Source: Paenibacillaceae bacterium (GTDB lineage: Bacteria > Bacillota > Bacilli > Paenibacillales > Paenibacillaceae). From it: 20,561 nucleotides of DNA. Shown here one piece after another: positions 1 to 8,087 of the stretch. The stretch covers positions 1 through 20,561 of the forward strand of contig CAAFUF010000051.1 of assembly GCA_900766135.1 (NCBI GenBank), given 5' to 3'. The number at the start of each line of letters is the position of its first letter. The stretch's first letter is position 1. A program made the translations under genes and the position numbers. The notes beneath the pieces were generated by a model. The model did no database searches. It saw only the letters and a program-made list of their open reading frames with translations, and was not told the DNA's origin.

Positions 1-47
1 AAGGCCTTGACTTGATCCTTGCTGAATTTCGGGGTCACTGTGCTCAT
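1..47 (-). CDS. 5' end of an unidentified gene (partial)
   Basis: On the minus strand an ATG at 47 opens a frame reading MSTVTPKFSKDQVKA before it leaves the window, with no stop. Purine-rich GGAAGG lies directly against the ATG and a second AGGAAAGG lies about 13 bases upstream, so ribosome-binding support is present but not ideally spaced. Fifteen residues are too few to assign a family. The 11-bp repeat array and palindromes at 126-654 form its upstream region. Confidence 0.45.
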   Translation of the reverse strand, partial: MSTVTPKFSKDQVKA

Positions 48-125
48 CCTTCCAATCCAACCTTTCCTGTTAGTTTAATAGATAGATTGGAGAGTTTACA
101 CAGTTAATTTTACACACCCGTCCGC

Positions 126-480
126 GGCTCAACTTTCGATTAACTACTCGTTCGTCTACTATCCAACTACCGCCCAACTACCGCCCAACTACCGCTCAAT
201 TACCCTTCAACTACCACCTAACTACCACCTAACTACCACCTAACTACCACCTAACTACCACCTAACTACCACCTAACTACCACCTAACTACCGTTCGCTC
301 GCTGCTGAATTAACGCTCAACTACTGTTCGCCCACTGCTCAGCTACCGTTCATTTGTGGCTCAGCTGCTACACTCAGTTGTCGCTCGCCTGCCGTTCAGC
401 TGTGGTTCATCTGCCGCTCAACAACCCTTCAATTACCACTCAATTACTGCTCAAATACCGTTCGTCCGCTGCTCAACTGC
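126..480. repeat. 11-bp minisatellite array, about 32 units
   Basis: Read as 11-mers ending in a CTAC-like block, the stretch divides into about 32 consecutive units with loose consensus CGCTCAACTAC. Thirty units are exactly 11 bp; the units at 148-159 and 369-381 are 12 and 13 bp. The core 211-287 contains seven identical copies of CTACCACCTAA, while both flanks are diverged copies in the same phase. Eleven is not a multiple of three and stops occur, so it is not coding. The last unit (470-480) runs straight into a different palindromic element starting at 475. The minus strand carries repeated GG pairs in the perfect core. Confidence 0.85.
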
Positions 481-654
481 AAAAGTGCAGTTGATTTCGA
501 GGAAAATCCGCTTTTTTGCGGGATGAACTGCAGAAGTACATTTGCGTAAGTGTGTTTCGATGATAAATAGCTATCTGGTTGAAAATAAACTGTACTTTTG
601 CATCTCATCGACGGTAACAAGGTACGTTCGACAATATTCGCCTGCACTTTTGCA
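475..654. repeat. Four AACTGCAAAAGTGCAGTT-type palindromic elements
   Basis: The core TGCAAAAGTGCA occurs at 478-489 and, imperfectly (TGCAGAAGTACA), at 529-540. Its reverse complement occurs as TGTACTTTTGCA at 591-602 and TGCACTTTTGCA at 643-654. Spacings are 51, 62 and 52 bp, so two copies point one way and two the other. The first element forms a perfect 7-bp stem (AACTGCA/TGCAGTT) around AAAG; the others are weaker. DNA between copies is unrelated. The same element recurs at 20344-20411. Confidence 0.75.
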
Positions 655-687
655 CTTCACCCCCAGGTTCAGCGAGCCTGCCGGGTG

Positions 688-736
688 AAAAAAGGCCAAA
701 AGGAGCGCGTGATCGGCGCGGCCCTTTTGGCCTTTT
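688..736 (-). terminator. Intrinsic terminator of the glucuronate operon
   Basis: A 14-bp perfect inverted repeat (AAAAGGCCAAAAGG at 690-703 with CCTTTTGGCCTTTT at 723-736) lies 20 bases beyond the deacetylase stop. On the minus strand the stem ends in a run of six T (693-688), the arrangement of a Rho-independent terminator for the leftward operon. A second smaller hairpin (TTCACCC/GGGTGAA, 656-689) follows. Confidence 0.85.
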
Positions 737-756
737 GGGGCTTGTGGCTATGCGGC

Positions 757-1389
757 TTAGGACTCAGCTTCGCTTAATGCGAGCAGCTCGCTGACCGTGA
801 CCAGCCGATACCCGGCGGCCGTCAGCTCGGCAGCCAGGATCCGCACGGCTTCAACGGTTTGGGAACGATCGTCGAAGCCGTCATGGAACAGCAGGAAGCT
901 GCCCGGGCGAACCTGCTCCCGCGTCTTTTCCACGATGTGCGCGACGCCGGGCATTTCCCAGTCCGTTGCCTCGCCGTTCACCGCCCCGATCGCGGGATAT
1001 CCGAATTCGCCGGAGGTGATCGCGGCAACCTCCTCCGAGGTATCGATATAAGGCGGACGGTAGACCTTCGGTTTTGCCCCGGTCACCTGCCGGATCAGCT
1101 CCTCCGTCAGTTGCAATTCCCGGCGGACTTCTTCGGAGCTCAGTTCGGGAAGGTGCGGGTGCGTGTAAGTGTGGTTGCCGATCTCATGGCCTTGTTCGTG
1201 AACGGCCTTCGCGGTTTCCAGGCTTTTCTCGATCTGCGTGCCGATCATGAAGAAGGTTGCTTTTCCTTGCACTTCCCGGAAGATCTCCAGGACCTGCGGG
1301 GTATACAGCGGATTGGGTCCGTCGTCGAACGTAAAGGTGACGGCTTTTTCCCGGACGGAAACTTCATTGATCACTTGATAGTTAGACAT
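757..1389 (-). CDS. NodB-type (CE4) polysaccharide deacetylase, cytoplasmic
   Basis: This 210-residue protein carries the carbohydrate-esterase-4 motifs in order: TFDDGP (20-25, catalytic and metal Asp), HTYTH (73-77, metal His pair), RPPY (111-114), DW (143-144) and LLFHD (166-170, catalytic His169). The family hydrolyses N- or O-acetyl groups from chitin, peptidoglycan or acetylxylan using a divalent metal. No signal peptide or membrane segment is visible, so it probably acts in the cytoplasm. The ATG at 1389 follows AAAGGAG. It is the last gene of the operon, 16 bp after the GH115 gene. This context suggests removal of acetyl groups from imported xylo-oligosaccharides; a peptidoglycan or chito-oligosaccharide role cannot be excluded. 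The family call is firm; the substrate is inferred. Confidence 0.88.
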   Translation of the reverse strand: MSNYQVINEVSVREKAVTFTFDDGPNPLYTPQVLEIFREVQGKATFFMIGTQIEKSLETAKAVHEQGHEIGNHTYTHPHLPELSSEEVRRELQLTEELIRQVTGAKPKVYRPPYIDTSEEVAAITSGEFGYPAIGAVNGEATDWEMPGVAHIVEKTREQVRPGSFLLFHDGFDDRSQTVEAVRILAAELTAAGYRLVTVSELLALSEAES

Positions 1390-1405
1390 GTTTTATCCAT
1401 CTCCT

Positions 1406-4400
1406 TTAGAGTAGCCACTCGGATACGTACTCCCGCGGTTGTCCGCCTTCCCACGTCAAGACAAGCTTCAGCTTATAGCGGCGGGGCGGCGGGCAAGAGT
1501 CCGCAGGAGCCGAGACAGCGCTAGCCTGCAGCGGCTCGCGGTCGGGAAAAGCGAGCCGCTGCACGTCCTCGCCCGCGCGGGGAACGGTGCCGGTCACGGC
1601 CGCCTGGCCGTACAGTTGGTCGTCTTCGCCATAGAGCGAGACGACCAGGACGTACCGGCAGCTGTATAACGCGCCGGCGTCAAGCAGGCCGATCTGCGCG
1701 ATCAGCGGCAGATCGGTCGGGCCGCTGCGTCGCAGCGACGGCCGGACGGCGAGCCGGTCCGGCTCGGTCAGCGTCAGGCGCAGCTCCTGAGGGACGGCGC
1801 GGCCGCCTTCGGCCCGCAGCCGCAGCACCTGCCGGCCCGCCGGCAGGTGAAGGCGCTCCGCCGCGCAGCGGAGCACCGCCCCGGCCCGGCCCGCGGCCGG
1901 CGCAAGCAGGAACGGCCCGCCCGGCAGGTCGCGGCCGTCCAGGGCCAGGCTCACCGCCGCCGGGGGAGCATCCGGCCCGGCGGCGGTCGCCGTTAGCTCC
2001 AGCGCGTACAGTCCGCTTTCGCGCACAAACACCTCCAGCGCCTCGCCGCTCAGCCCGGCGAACGCCCCGTCGACGACGCCCGGCAACTCAAACGGGTCGT
2101 ACCCGTCGCCAAGGTTCACCGCTTCACGCATAGTGATGGCCGCGGCGTCGCCTTGTACCGCTCCAGTGCTCCCGGCATATGCGTCTCCACCGGCTTCTTG
2201 ACCGGCCAACGGAGCACTTCCGATCTGCACCACGCCCGCACCATCGCTGCCTGTGCCCGCGTCCCCGCCGACTTCGCCTCCGGACGGCGTACCTCCGTCC
2301 CGCGCCGTCCCGCCTACCGCGTCCACGTCCGCTGCCGCGCCGCCCCAAAAGCTCTCCGGCGGCCCCAGCAAGCTGGGCTTGGCGCCCCCGGCGTCAATGA
2401 CGATCTTCTGCAGCGCGACGATCGGATCAACCATCCAGATGCGCAGCGTATGGAGGCCCGGCTGACCGATCGAATGCCGGGTAACCGCCGTGCGCACATT
2501 GTAGATCACGCTTTGCTCCCAATCGCGCTCGTCAAAGCCGCCGTCTGCCAGATGAGAGATGGCATCCGCCACCAGAACCGGCCCGTCATCGAACTGTACG
2601 CCGATCCGCAGTCCACTGCCTGGTACGAAGTCGATCGTCGGCGCGAGATACAGCCGCACGTCCAGGACGCCGCAGCTCGTCAAATACACCGGATACTCCA
2701 GGCTGGGCGAACGATCCGGTTCCGCTCCCGGCCGTTCCACGGACGGCACCATGACCGGGAGCACCGCCATCGAAGAGAGCGTCCGGCCGTAGCCGTCGAT
2801 CCTCGACCAAGCCGCGCCATTAGCCGCAGGCACGGCTCGGGCGAAATGCTCGGCTTCGATCGACACCACGCCGCCGGTTTCCATATGCCCGCGCAGCTCT
2901 TCACGTTTCGGCGAGGCGGGGTTGAATAGCTCGGCTTCCACAGTCACGACCACGTCGCCTGGTCCGCTAACGTCGACCCGGCCGGTCACCCGCTCGCCAA
3001 TGGGGGCGAGCTCCCAGTCAACGTCGACCCAGATCCGCTTCTGATGAACGACCATGCCTTCCGAAGCAGACAACTTCAGCCACGGTACATCGGCCTGCAT
3101 ACGGAACGCAAACGGATCGCTCCCCCGGTTAAAGACCTCAATGTACCTCGCTTCCCGGGTGAATGCGTCCAACGTCGGCAAACGGCATGAATCGGGAGCA
3201 ACCCATACCTCCGTCGATCCTTCTACCGCAACCCCCATTTCCGCGCCGGAACGCACTTCAACCCGGCCGGTCTCCGGCATGACGTTGACCGGAGGCTGGT
3301 TCCAGTACGTGTAACCGATATGAGTCTGATCCATCATATGGTTCCACTTGCCCTGAGCTAACAGTTGGTTATAATGCAACGTCAGCTCGCGGTCGGCTTC
3401 GAAGAGCAGCTCGGCTTCCCGAGCCTCCAGGTTGGCCGCCGTTCGCCCTTGGGCAGCGTATAACCGGCTGCGCGCGGCGCGTACATGCAGTTCAAGCACT
3501 TGCCAGGACGCCTTGGCCGGGTACAAAAGCAGCTGGAAGCAGGCATCCCGCAGCTCCTCCGGCATCTCCGCATACAGGCGTTCCGCCGTCCGCACGATGC
3601 CGTGAAACTCCCGCAAGGCCGTTTCCGCTTCCTTATAATCGGTCAAGCTGTACAACTCCACCGCATTCAGCAGCTCTGGTTTAACTCGCCCGTTGAACTT
3701 CGTGTAACCGGTCAGCACATCCGCAGCCGCCTTACGGTACGCCGATCCAAACTGCCGCTCCGCCCAAGCTTCGGCAAACTCGCGGGCATTGTCCTTGGTG
3801 AAATCCGAGATCCGCCAGGCCATCCGCAAAAAATACTCCAGCGGAAGCTCCACCGGCTTCAAATCGCCGACGTTCAGGATCCAGATGCGATCCGCGCCGT
3901 ACTCATAAGCTTTGTGCATCTGCTCCCATATTTTCGGCAGGGGAACGGTGTTCACCCACTTGTAAGAACGCGGTCCGCCGACGTAGTCGAGGTGGTAGTA
4001 GATGCCCGCACCCCCGGAGCGCCCGCGTTCCTCCCCCGTCGGCACCCGGCGCAAGTTGCCGTGGTTGTCGTCCGACCAGAGCAGGGTGATGTCGTCCGGC
4101 ACGCGCATGCCGTGCTCATAGTAGTCCTGCACTTCCTTGTACAGCGCCCATAGCTGCGGCACTTTGGAGGCATCCTTGTTCATCTCCCGCGCAATCATGC
4201 CGCGCTGGTCGCGAACGATGCGCTCGAGCAGGGCGATTTTCTCCTCAAAGGTCAGGTGTCCTCCCATCGCCTCATCGCCATCGCCGCGCATCCCCAGCGT
4301 CACGATCGATTCATAATCCTGGCTCCGCCGGATGCCTTCCTCCCAGAACCGGTACAGCACCTCCCCGTTGACGGAGTAATCCCATGGCCCTTTCCGGTGC

Positions 4401-5194
4401 AGCTTCCAGTCGCCGTGCGGACGAAGCATCGGTTCATGGTGCGACGTGCCGATCACGATGCCGTACCGGTCCGCCACCTCCGCATTCAATGGATCGTCTT
4501 CGTAAAACGTGTTATCCCACATGGCCGGCCACAAATAATTGGCTTTGAGGCGCAGCAGCAGCTCATAGACTTTTTCGTAAAATTCATGGGTAAAATCCCG
4601 GAAGTTGTCGCGCACCCAAGTCATTAACGAAGGACCTTCATCATTCAAAAAAATCCCCCGGTACTTCACTGACGGCTCGCCTTGGGCGTAGCGTCCCGGC
4701 TTCACATATAAGGCGTCACGCCGTTGCGGGGGGACGTCGGCCCACCAATGCCACGGGGATACGCCGATTCTTTCGGATACGTCGTAGATGCCAAAGATCG
4801 TTCCGCGCTTGTCGCTGCCGGCGATCACCAGCGCCCATTCGATCCCCGGCAGGGGAGAGGGGACGGTCTGGATCACAAACGATTCCCAGCGGCCCGCAAC
4901 CCGGCTGACATCAAGCCTGCCTTCGGCGATCAGACAGTCGATCAGCGGGGACTGCCCGATCGTCCCGATGAGCACGGCATGGCCGGACAATCCGCCCGCT
5001 TCCAGCGCCTCCACCAGCCGCGGTTTCCGCCCGGTGACCCGTTCGATATCGGCCTGCAAATCCCCGGCTGCCCGGATTACGCCGGGGTGGTCTTCGGGAG
5101 ACACGCAGATATCGGCTGCGGCACCTTGATCAACCAGCCGAAGGGCCGCCGATTCCTCCTCCGGTGCATACCGGATATAGCTTGGTCCAAACAT
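1406..5194 (-). CDS. GH115 xylan alpha-1,2-glucuronidase, extended C-terminus
   Basis: The product is predicted to release (4-O-methyl-)glucuronic acid from xylan or its oligosaccharides (EC 3.2.1.131 activity in GH115). The N-terminal two-thirds reads as GH115: GSDKRGTIFGIYDVSERIG and PWHWWADVPP around residues 120-155, NYLWPAMWDNTF, GTSHHEPMLRPHGDW, LGMRGDGDEAM, LLWSDDNHGNLRRVP, and GADRIWILNVGDLKPVE. A beta-rich C-terminal module beginning near SIEAEHFARAVP (about 790) resembles the family's C-terminal domain. A Gly/Ala/Asp-rich linker (about 945-1030) and a further G+C-rich segment to residue 1262 follow, which is unusual because members are commonly around 800-1000 residues. No signal peptide is seen, so it is intracellular. 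The ATG at 5194 follows GGAGGAAAAACC; a longer frame to 5302 would overlap uxuB and starts with low-complexity sequence, so it was rejected. The gene lies 20 bp after uxuB. Confidence 0.92.
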   Translation of the reverse strand: MFGPSYIRYAPEEESAALRLVDQGAAADICVSPEDHPGVIRAAGDLQADIERVTGRKPRLVEALEAGGLSGHAVLIGTIGQSPLIDCLIAEGRLDVSRVAGRWESFVIQTVPSPLPGIEWALVIAGSDKRGTIFGIYDVSERIGVSPWHWWADVPPQRRDALYVKPGRYAQGEPSVKYRGIFLNDEGPSLMTWVRDNFRDFTHEFYEKVYELLLRLKANYLWPAMWDNTFYEDDPLNAEVADRYGIVIGTSHHEPMLRPHGDWKLHRKGPWDYSVNGEVLYRFWEEGIRRSQDYESIVTLGMRGDGDEAMGGHLTFEEKIALLERIVRDQRGMIAREMNKDASKVPQLWALYKEVQDYYEHGMRVPDDITLLWSDDNHGNLRRVPTGEERGRSGGAGIYYHLDYVGGPRSYKWVNTVPLPKIWEQMHKAYEYGADRIWILNVGDLKPVELPLEYFLRMAWRISDFTKDNAREFAEAWAERQFGSAYRKAAADVLTGYTKFNGRVKPELLNAVELYSLTDYKEAETALREFHGIVRTAERLYAEMPEELRDACFQLLLYPAKASWQVLELHVRAARSRLYAAQGRTAANLEAREAELLFEADRELTLHYNQLLAQGKWNHMMDQTHIGYTYWNQPPVNVMPETGRVEVRSGAEMGVAVEGSTEVWVAPDSCRLPTLDAFTREARYIEVFNRGSDPFAFRMQADVPWLKLSASEGMVVHQKRIWVDVDWELAPIGERVTGRVDVSGPGDVVVTVEAELFNPASPKREELRGHMETGGVVSIEAEHFARAVPAANGAAWSRIDGYGRTLSSMAVLPVMVPSVERPGAEPDRSPSLEYPVYLTSCGVLDVRLYLAPTIDFVPGSGLRIGVQFDDGPVLVADAISHLADGGFDERDWEQSVIYNVRTAVTRHSIGQPGLHTLRIWMVDPIVALQKIVIDAGGAKPSLLGPPESFWGGAAADVDAVGGTARDGGTPSGGEVGGDAGTGSDGAGVVQIGSAPLAGQEAGGDAYAGSTGAVQGDAAAITMREAVNLGDGYDPFELPGVVDGAFAGLSGEALEVFVRESGLYALELTATAAGPDAPPAAVSLALDGRDLPGGPFLLAPAAGRAGAVLRCAAERLHLPAGRQVLRLRAEGGRAVPQELRLTLTEPDRLAVRPSLRRSGPTDLPLIAQIGLLDAGALYSCRYVLVVSLYGEDDQLYGQAAVTGTVPRAGEDVQRLAFPDREPLQASAVSAPADSCPPPRRYKLKLVLTWEGGQPREYVSEWLL

Positions 5195-5214
5195 GGTTTT
5201 TCCTCCGCCTCCGC

Positions 5215-6069
5215 CTAGACTCCAGAATAAGCCATAAACCCGCCGTCGACCGGGATTACCGTGCCGGTAACAAAGCCGGACGTTTCGGCGTCCGCCAGCC
5301 ATAGCAGCGTGCCCAGCAAATCCTCCGGCACGCCGAAACGGCGCATCGGGGTATGGGTGATGATTTTATGCGAACGTTCGGTTAGCGACCCGTCCGGGTT
5401 CGTCAGCAAATTGCGGTTTTGCTCGGTCAGAAAAAATCCCGGCGCGACCGAATTCACGCGGATGCCGGACTCAGCCAGATGAACGGCCAGCCACTGCGTC
5501 AGGTTGTTGATCGCCGCTTTGGCCGCGCTATAGGCGGGAACCTTCGTCATCGGGCTGTACGAGCTCATGGAGGAGATGTTGATGATGGTTGCGCCTGGCC
5601 GTCCGATCATTTCTTTGGCGAAGATTTGCGTCGGGATCAACGTCCCCGTGAAGTTTAAGTCGAGAACACTGCGAACGCCGGGGATGCTCAGGTCAAAGAA
5701 ACTGGTTACGTCGGGATTCGCGGCATCCTCCGGCCGAAAAATCTCGTTGGTCGTATTGGCACTGGCATGGTTGCCGCCGGCCCCGTTGACCAGAATATCG
5801 CATGGGCCAAAAAGCTCCCGAACGGCAGCTTCCGCCCCCTTGGCGCTTTCGGTATTCGTCACGTCGCAAGCGATTGCGGCCGCCGTGCCGCCGTCGGCGC
5901 GAATCTGGTCCGCCACGGCTTCTCCCTTGGCAAGCGTGCGGTTCAAGATCGCTACCTTTGCCCCCTGGCGGCCCAGCTCGCGGGCCATCGCCCGGCACAG
6001 GACCCCGGCACCGCCGGTAATGACGGCCGTTTTGCCGGCCAATGCGGGATGTACTGGCAAGTTGCTCAT
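5215..6069 (-). CDS. uxuB: SDR-type D-fructuronate reductase / D-mannonate oxidoreductase
   Basis: This 284-residue short-chain dehydrogenase has the nucleotide-binding TGGAGVL motif (18-24), NGAGGN (95-100), a catalytic Ser in ISS (about 166-167), and Tyr180-x3-Lys184 (YSAAK). It ends with the typical SDR C-terminal DGGF. The reaction is reduction of D-fructuronate to D-mannonate. The specific function rests on its place directly after uxuA and before GH115, and on the Bacillus precedent of an SDR serving as UxuB; motifs alone would only support SDR. I chose the ATG at 6069 because AAGGAG lies 11 bases upstream. An in-frame GTG at 6081 adds four residues but abuts the same ribosome site. Spacing is 45 bp to uxuA and 20 bp to GH115, so co-transcription is likely. 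Confidence 0.88.
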   Translation of the reverse strand: MSNLPVHPALAGKTAVITGGAGVLCRAMARELGRQGAKVAILNRTLAKGEAVADQIRADGGTAAAIACDVTNTESAKGAEAAVRELFGPCDILVNGAGGNHASANTTNEIFRPEDAANPDVTSFFDLSIPGVRSVLDLNFTGTLIPTQIFAKEMIGRPGATIINISSMSSYSPMTKVPAYSAAKAAINNLTQWLAVHLAESGIRVNSVAPGFFLTEQNRNLLTNPDGSLTERSHKIITHTPMRRFGVPEDLLGTLLWLADAETSGFVTGTVIPVDGGFMAYSGV

Positions 6070-6114
6070 CGGTTGTTCCACTCCTTTTTCACTGTAATGA
6101 GGGATGATTTTGAA

Positions 6115-7188
6115 TTAGTTCAACTGGCCGGCTTGCTTGGCGTAAGCGTCCCACAAGCCCCACAGATACATGATGCCGAGCGCCCGGTCGTACAGGCCAT
6201 ACCCCGGACGGCATTCCTCGCCCCAGATGTGGCGTCCGTGGTCGGGACGGGCATACCCCGTGAAACCGGTGTCGTAATACGCTTTGACGATGCCGGCGAT
6301 ATCGACGGTGCCGTCCTGGGTCCGATGCGACGTTTCCATGAAATCGCCGTTGTCGAACACGCGCACGTTGCGGATATGGGCAAACGGGATCCGGTCATGG
6401 AATTCGTGGATCATCGCGAGGATATCATTGTCCGGATTAGCCCCAAGCGATCCGCTGCACAAGGTGATCCCGTTGGCCGGGCTGTCGACCAGCTTCAGGA
6501 AGCGACGCAGATTTTGCTGACTCGTAATGATGCGCGGCAGACCGAAGATCGACCACGGCGGATCATCCGGATGAATGGCCATCTTGATCCCGTGCCGTTC
6601 GGCCACCGGGACGATTTCCTTCAAAAAATACTCCAGGTTGCGCCACAGATCCTCTTCCGTAACGTTTTGATACGCTTCAAACAGGGAAGTCAGTTGCGTG
6701 AGCCGCTCCGGCTCCCAGCCGGGCATCGTCAGCGCGCTGTTTTGGTTAATGACCCTCACCAGCTCGAACGGATCGATATTGTGAATGCGGGCTTTTTCAT
6801 AAAATAACGCCGTCGAACCGTCCCCCGCCGCCTTGTGCAAATCGGTGCGCAGCCAGTCGAAGATCGGCATGAAGTTGTAGCAGATGACCTTGACGCCAAC
6901 CTTGGCCAGCTTCTCGATCGTCCGCTTGTAGTTTTCGATGTACTGGTCACGCGACGGCAAACCCAGCTTAATGTCCTCGTGCACGTTGACGCTTTCCACG
7001 ACCTCCAGGTGAAAACCGTAGCGGTCCGCTTGCCGCTTCACCTCTTCGATTTTATCCATCGGCCATTCATCTCCCGCAGGTACGTCGTGCAGAGACCATA
7101 CGAGGCCTTCCACTCCGGGGATTTGCCTGATCTGATCCAACGTCACCGTGTCATTGCCTTCGCCGAACCAGCGAAATGTCATACGCAT
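6115..7188 (-). CDS. uxuA: D-mannonate dehydratase
   Basis: The enzyme dehydrates D-mannonate to 2-keto-3-deoxy-D-gluconate (EC 4.2.1.8), a metal-dependent cytoplasmic step of hexuronate catabolism. Characteristic blocks run through its 357 residues: MTFRWFGEGNDTVTL at the N-terminus, GVEGLVWSLHDVPAG, VVESVNVHEDIKLG, VICYNFMPIFDWLRTDL, MAIHPDDPPWSIFGLPRI, TLCSGSLGANPDND, the ETSHRTQDG block, and RPDHGRHIWGE. Several carry the His, Cys and Asp residues expected to bind the metal. The start MRMTFRW (7188) matches the usual start of Bacillus UxuA and has AGGCGG upstream. A longer in-frame ATG (7209) and a shorter one (7182, spaced 7 bases from GAAGG) are alternatives. It lies 34 bp after the GntR gene. 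Glucuronate isomerase (uxaC), the preceding step, is not in the window. Confidence 0.95.
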   Translation of the reverse strand: MRMTFRWFGEGNDTVTLDQIRQIPGVEGLVWSLHDVPAGDEWPMDKIEEVKRQADRYGFHLEVVESVNVHEDIKLGLPSRDQYIENYKRTIEKLAKVGVKVICYNFMPIFDWLRTDLHKAAGDGSTALFYEKARIHNIDPFELVRVINQNSALTMPGWEPERLTQLTSLFEAYQNVTEEDLWRNLEYFLKEIVPVAERHGIKMAIHPDDPPWSIFGLPRIITSQQNLRRFLKLVDSPANGITLCSGSLGANPDNDILAMIHEFHDRIPFAHIRNVRVFDNGDFMETSHRTQDGTVDIAGIVKAYYDTGFTGYARPDHGRHIWGEECRPGYGLYDRALGIMYLWGLWDAYAKQAGQLN

Positions 7189-7222
7189 ACCTTCACCGCC
7201 TATCTTCATATTTGTAAAGCGA

Positions 7223-7906
7223 TTAGCCTTGCTTAAAATAGTCCGGATACCGTTCCTGCAGCACCGGCAAATTCGAAATGCTGAGCTGCAAATGCTCCAT
7301 CATCAGCCGATCGGCCAGGTTGGCGTCACCGCTGGCGATCGCTTCATGCATCGCTTGATGCTGCTCGTAAAGATTCTCCCAATGGGGATCGGTCGTCAGC
7401 CACAGCACCCGCGTCCGGTTGAGATGGGCGTTCATCTGTTGGATGACGTCCCAAGTGCCCAGCTTGCGGCAGCCGGCGAACAGAATGCGATGGAACTCCT
7501 CGTCCAGCGCAAACATCGCGTGATTGTCGTGCCGGCGGATGCTGTCCTGTTGGCGGGCCAGGTTGTCGGCTAACGCGTTCAGCGCTTCTTCCGGGAACCG
7601 TTCGCAGGCGAGACGGATCACGGCGCGCTCCAGTTGCTCCCGCATAAACCGCGCTTCCTCCACGAGCTCGGGGTCGATCAGCGATACCCGCGTGCCGCGC
7701 TGCGGAAGGACCACCACCAACCCTTCCTGCGCCAGCCGCACGAAGCTTTCCCGAACCGGAGTGCGGCTGACCTGAAAGGCCAGGGACATCTCTTTTTCCG
7801 ATAACGTTGTTCCCGGCGGCAGTTCCAGCGTGACGATCTGCTCCTTCAGCTTGGCATACACCGCGTTCCCCGCTGATCCCGACGGGGTTAACCATTTGTC
7901 GCTCAT
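7223..7906 (-). CDS. GntR/FCD transcriptional regulator, probable UxuR-like
   Basis: A 227-residue regulator. The N-terminal winged helix-turn-helix (about 15-80) contains the GntR pattern PPGTTLSEKEMSLAFQVSRTPVRESFVRL. The C-terminal FCD ligand domain (about 85-215) shows DEEFHRILF and HQAMHEAI, which supply acidic and His residues of the usual metal/ligand pocket. FCD regulators commonly sense sugar acids. As first gene of the uxuAB-GH115 operon it probably represses the operon, and perhaps the divergent GH8 gene, until a hexuronate intermediate appears. The ligand is inferred. The ATG at 7906 follows AAAGGAGGTGACGGG. A perfect palindrome at 8088-8105, between it and GH8, is the best operator candidate. 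Confidence 0.88.
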   Translation of the reverse strand: MSDKWLTPSGSAGNAVYAKLKEQIVTLELPPGTTLSEKEMSLAFQVSRTPVRESFVRLAQEGLVVVLPQRGTRVSLIDPELVEEARFMREQLERAVIRLACERFPEEALNALADNLARQQDSIRRHDNHAMFALDEEFHRILFAGCRKLGTWDVIQQMNAHLNRTRVLWLTTDPHWENLYEQHQAMHEAIASGDANLADRLMMEHLQLSISNLPVLQERYPDYFKQG

Positions 7907-7924
7907 CCCGTCACCTCCTTTTGA

Positions 7925-8075
7925 TCTAGGTTTTGGTCTAGCTTTGGTCTAGCTCTAGCTGTTGTTCGAGCTGTTTTTTGAGCCGTTTCTCTAGCAGTTT
8001 CTCTAGCAGTTTCTCTAGCAGTTGCTGTTGCTCATACACTCGCTCATCCTCGTACCCATCCTCATACCCATCCTC
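7925..8075. repeat. Short tandem repeats in the regulator leader
   Basis: The stretch between the GntR start and its operator holds several short tandem runs: TTTGGTCTAGC twice (about 7932-7953), a 12-bp unit AGCAGTTTCTCT repeated about three times (about 7981-8016, first copy diverged), and CCTCATACCCAT-like units (about 8047-8075). On the minus strand they fall in an open frame rich in Leu, Glu and Lys (LLEK repeats, 8168-7938), which lacks a ribosome site, so I do not call a gene. Confidence 0.6.
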
Positions 8076-8087
8076 AATTCGCCTACC

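Noticed and set aside
444..647. Minus-strand 67-residue protein
   Set aside because: Composed of palindromic repeat sequence and array units; no ribosome site.
859..1524. Plus-strand 221-residue frame and similar long frames opposite GH115, uxuA and GH43
   Set aside because: Antisense shadows of well-recognised genes in G+C-rich DNA; no family motifs and no ribosome sites.
5195..5302. N-terminal extension of the GH115 protein
   Set aside because: The extra 36 residues overlap uxuB, are Arg/Gly-rich, and the internal ATG at 5194 has a strong ribosome site.
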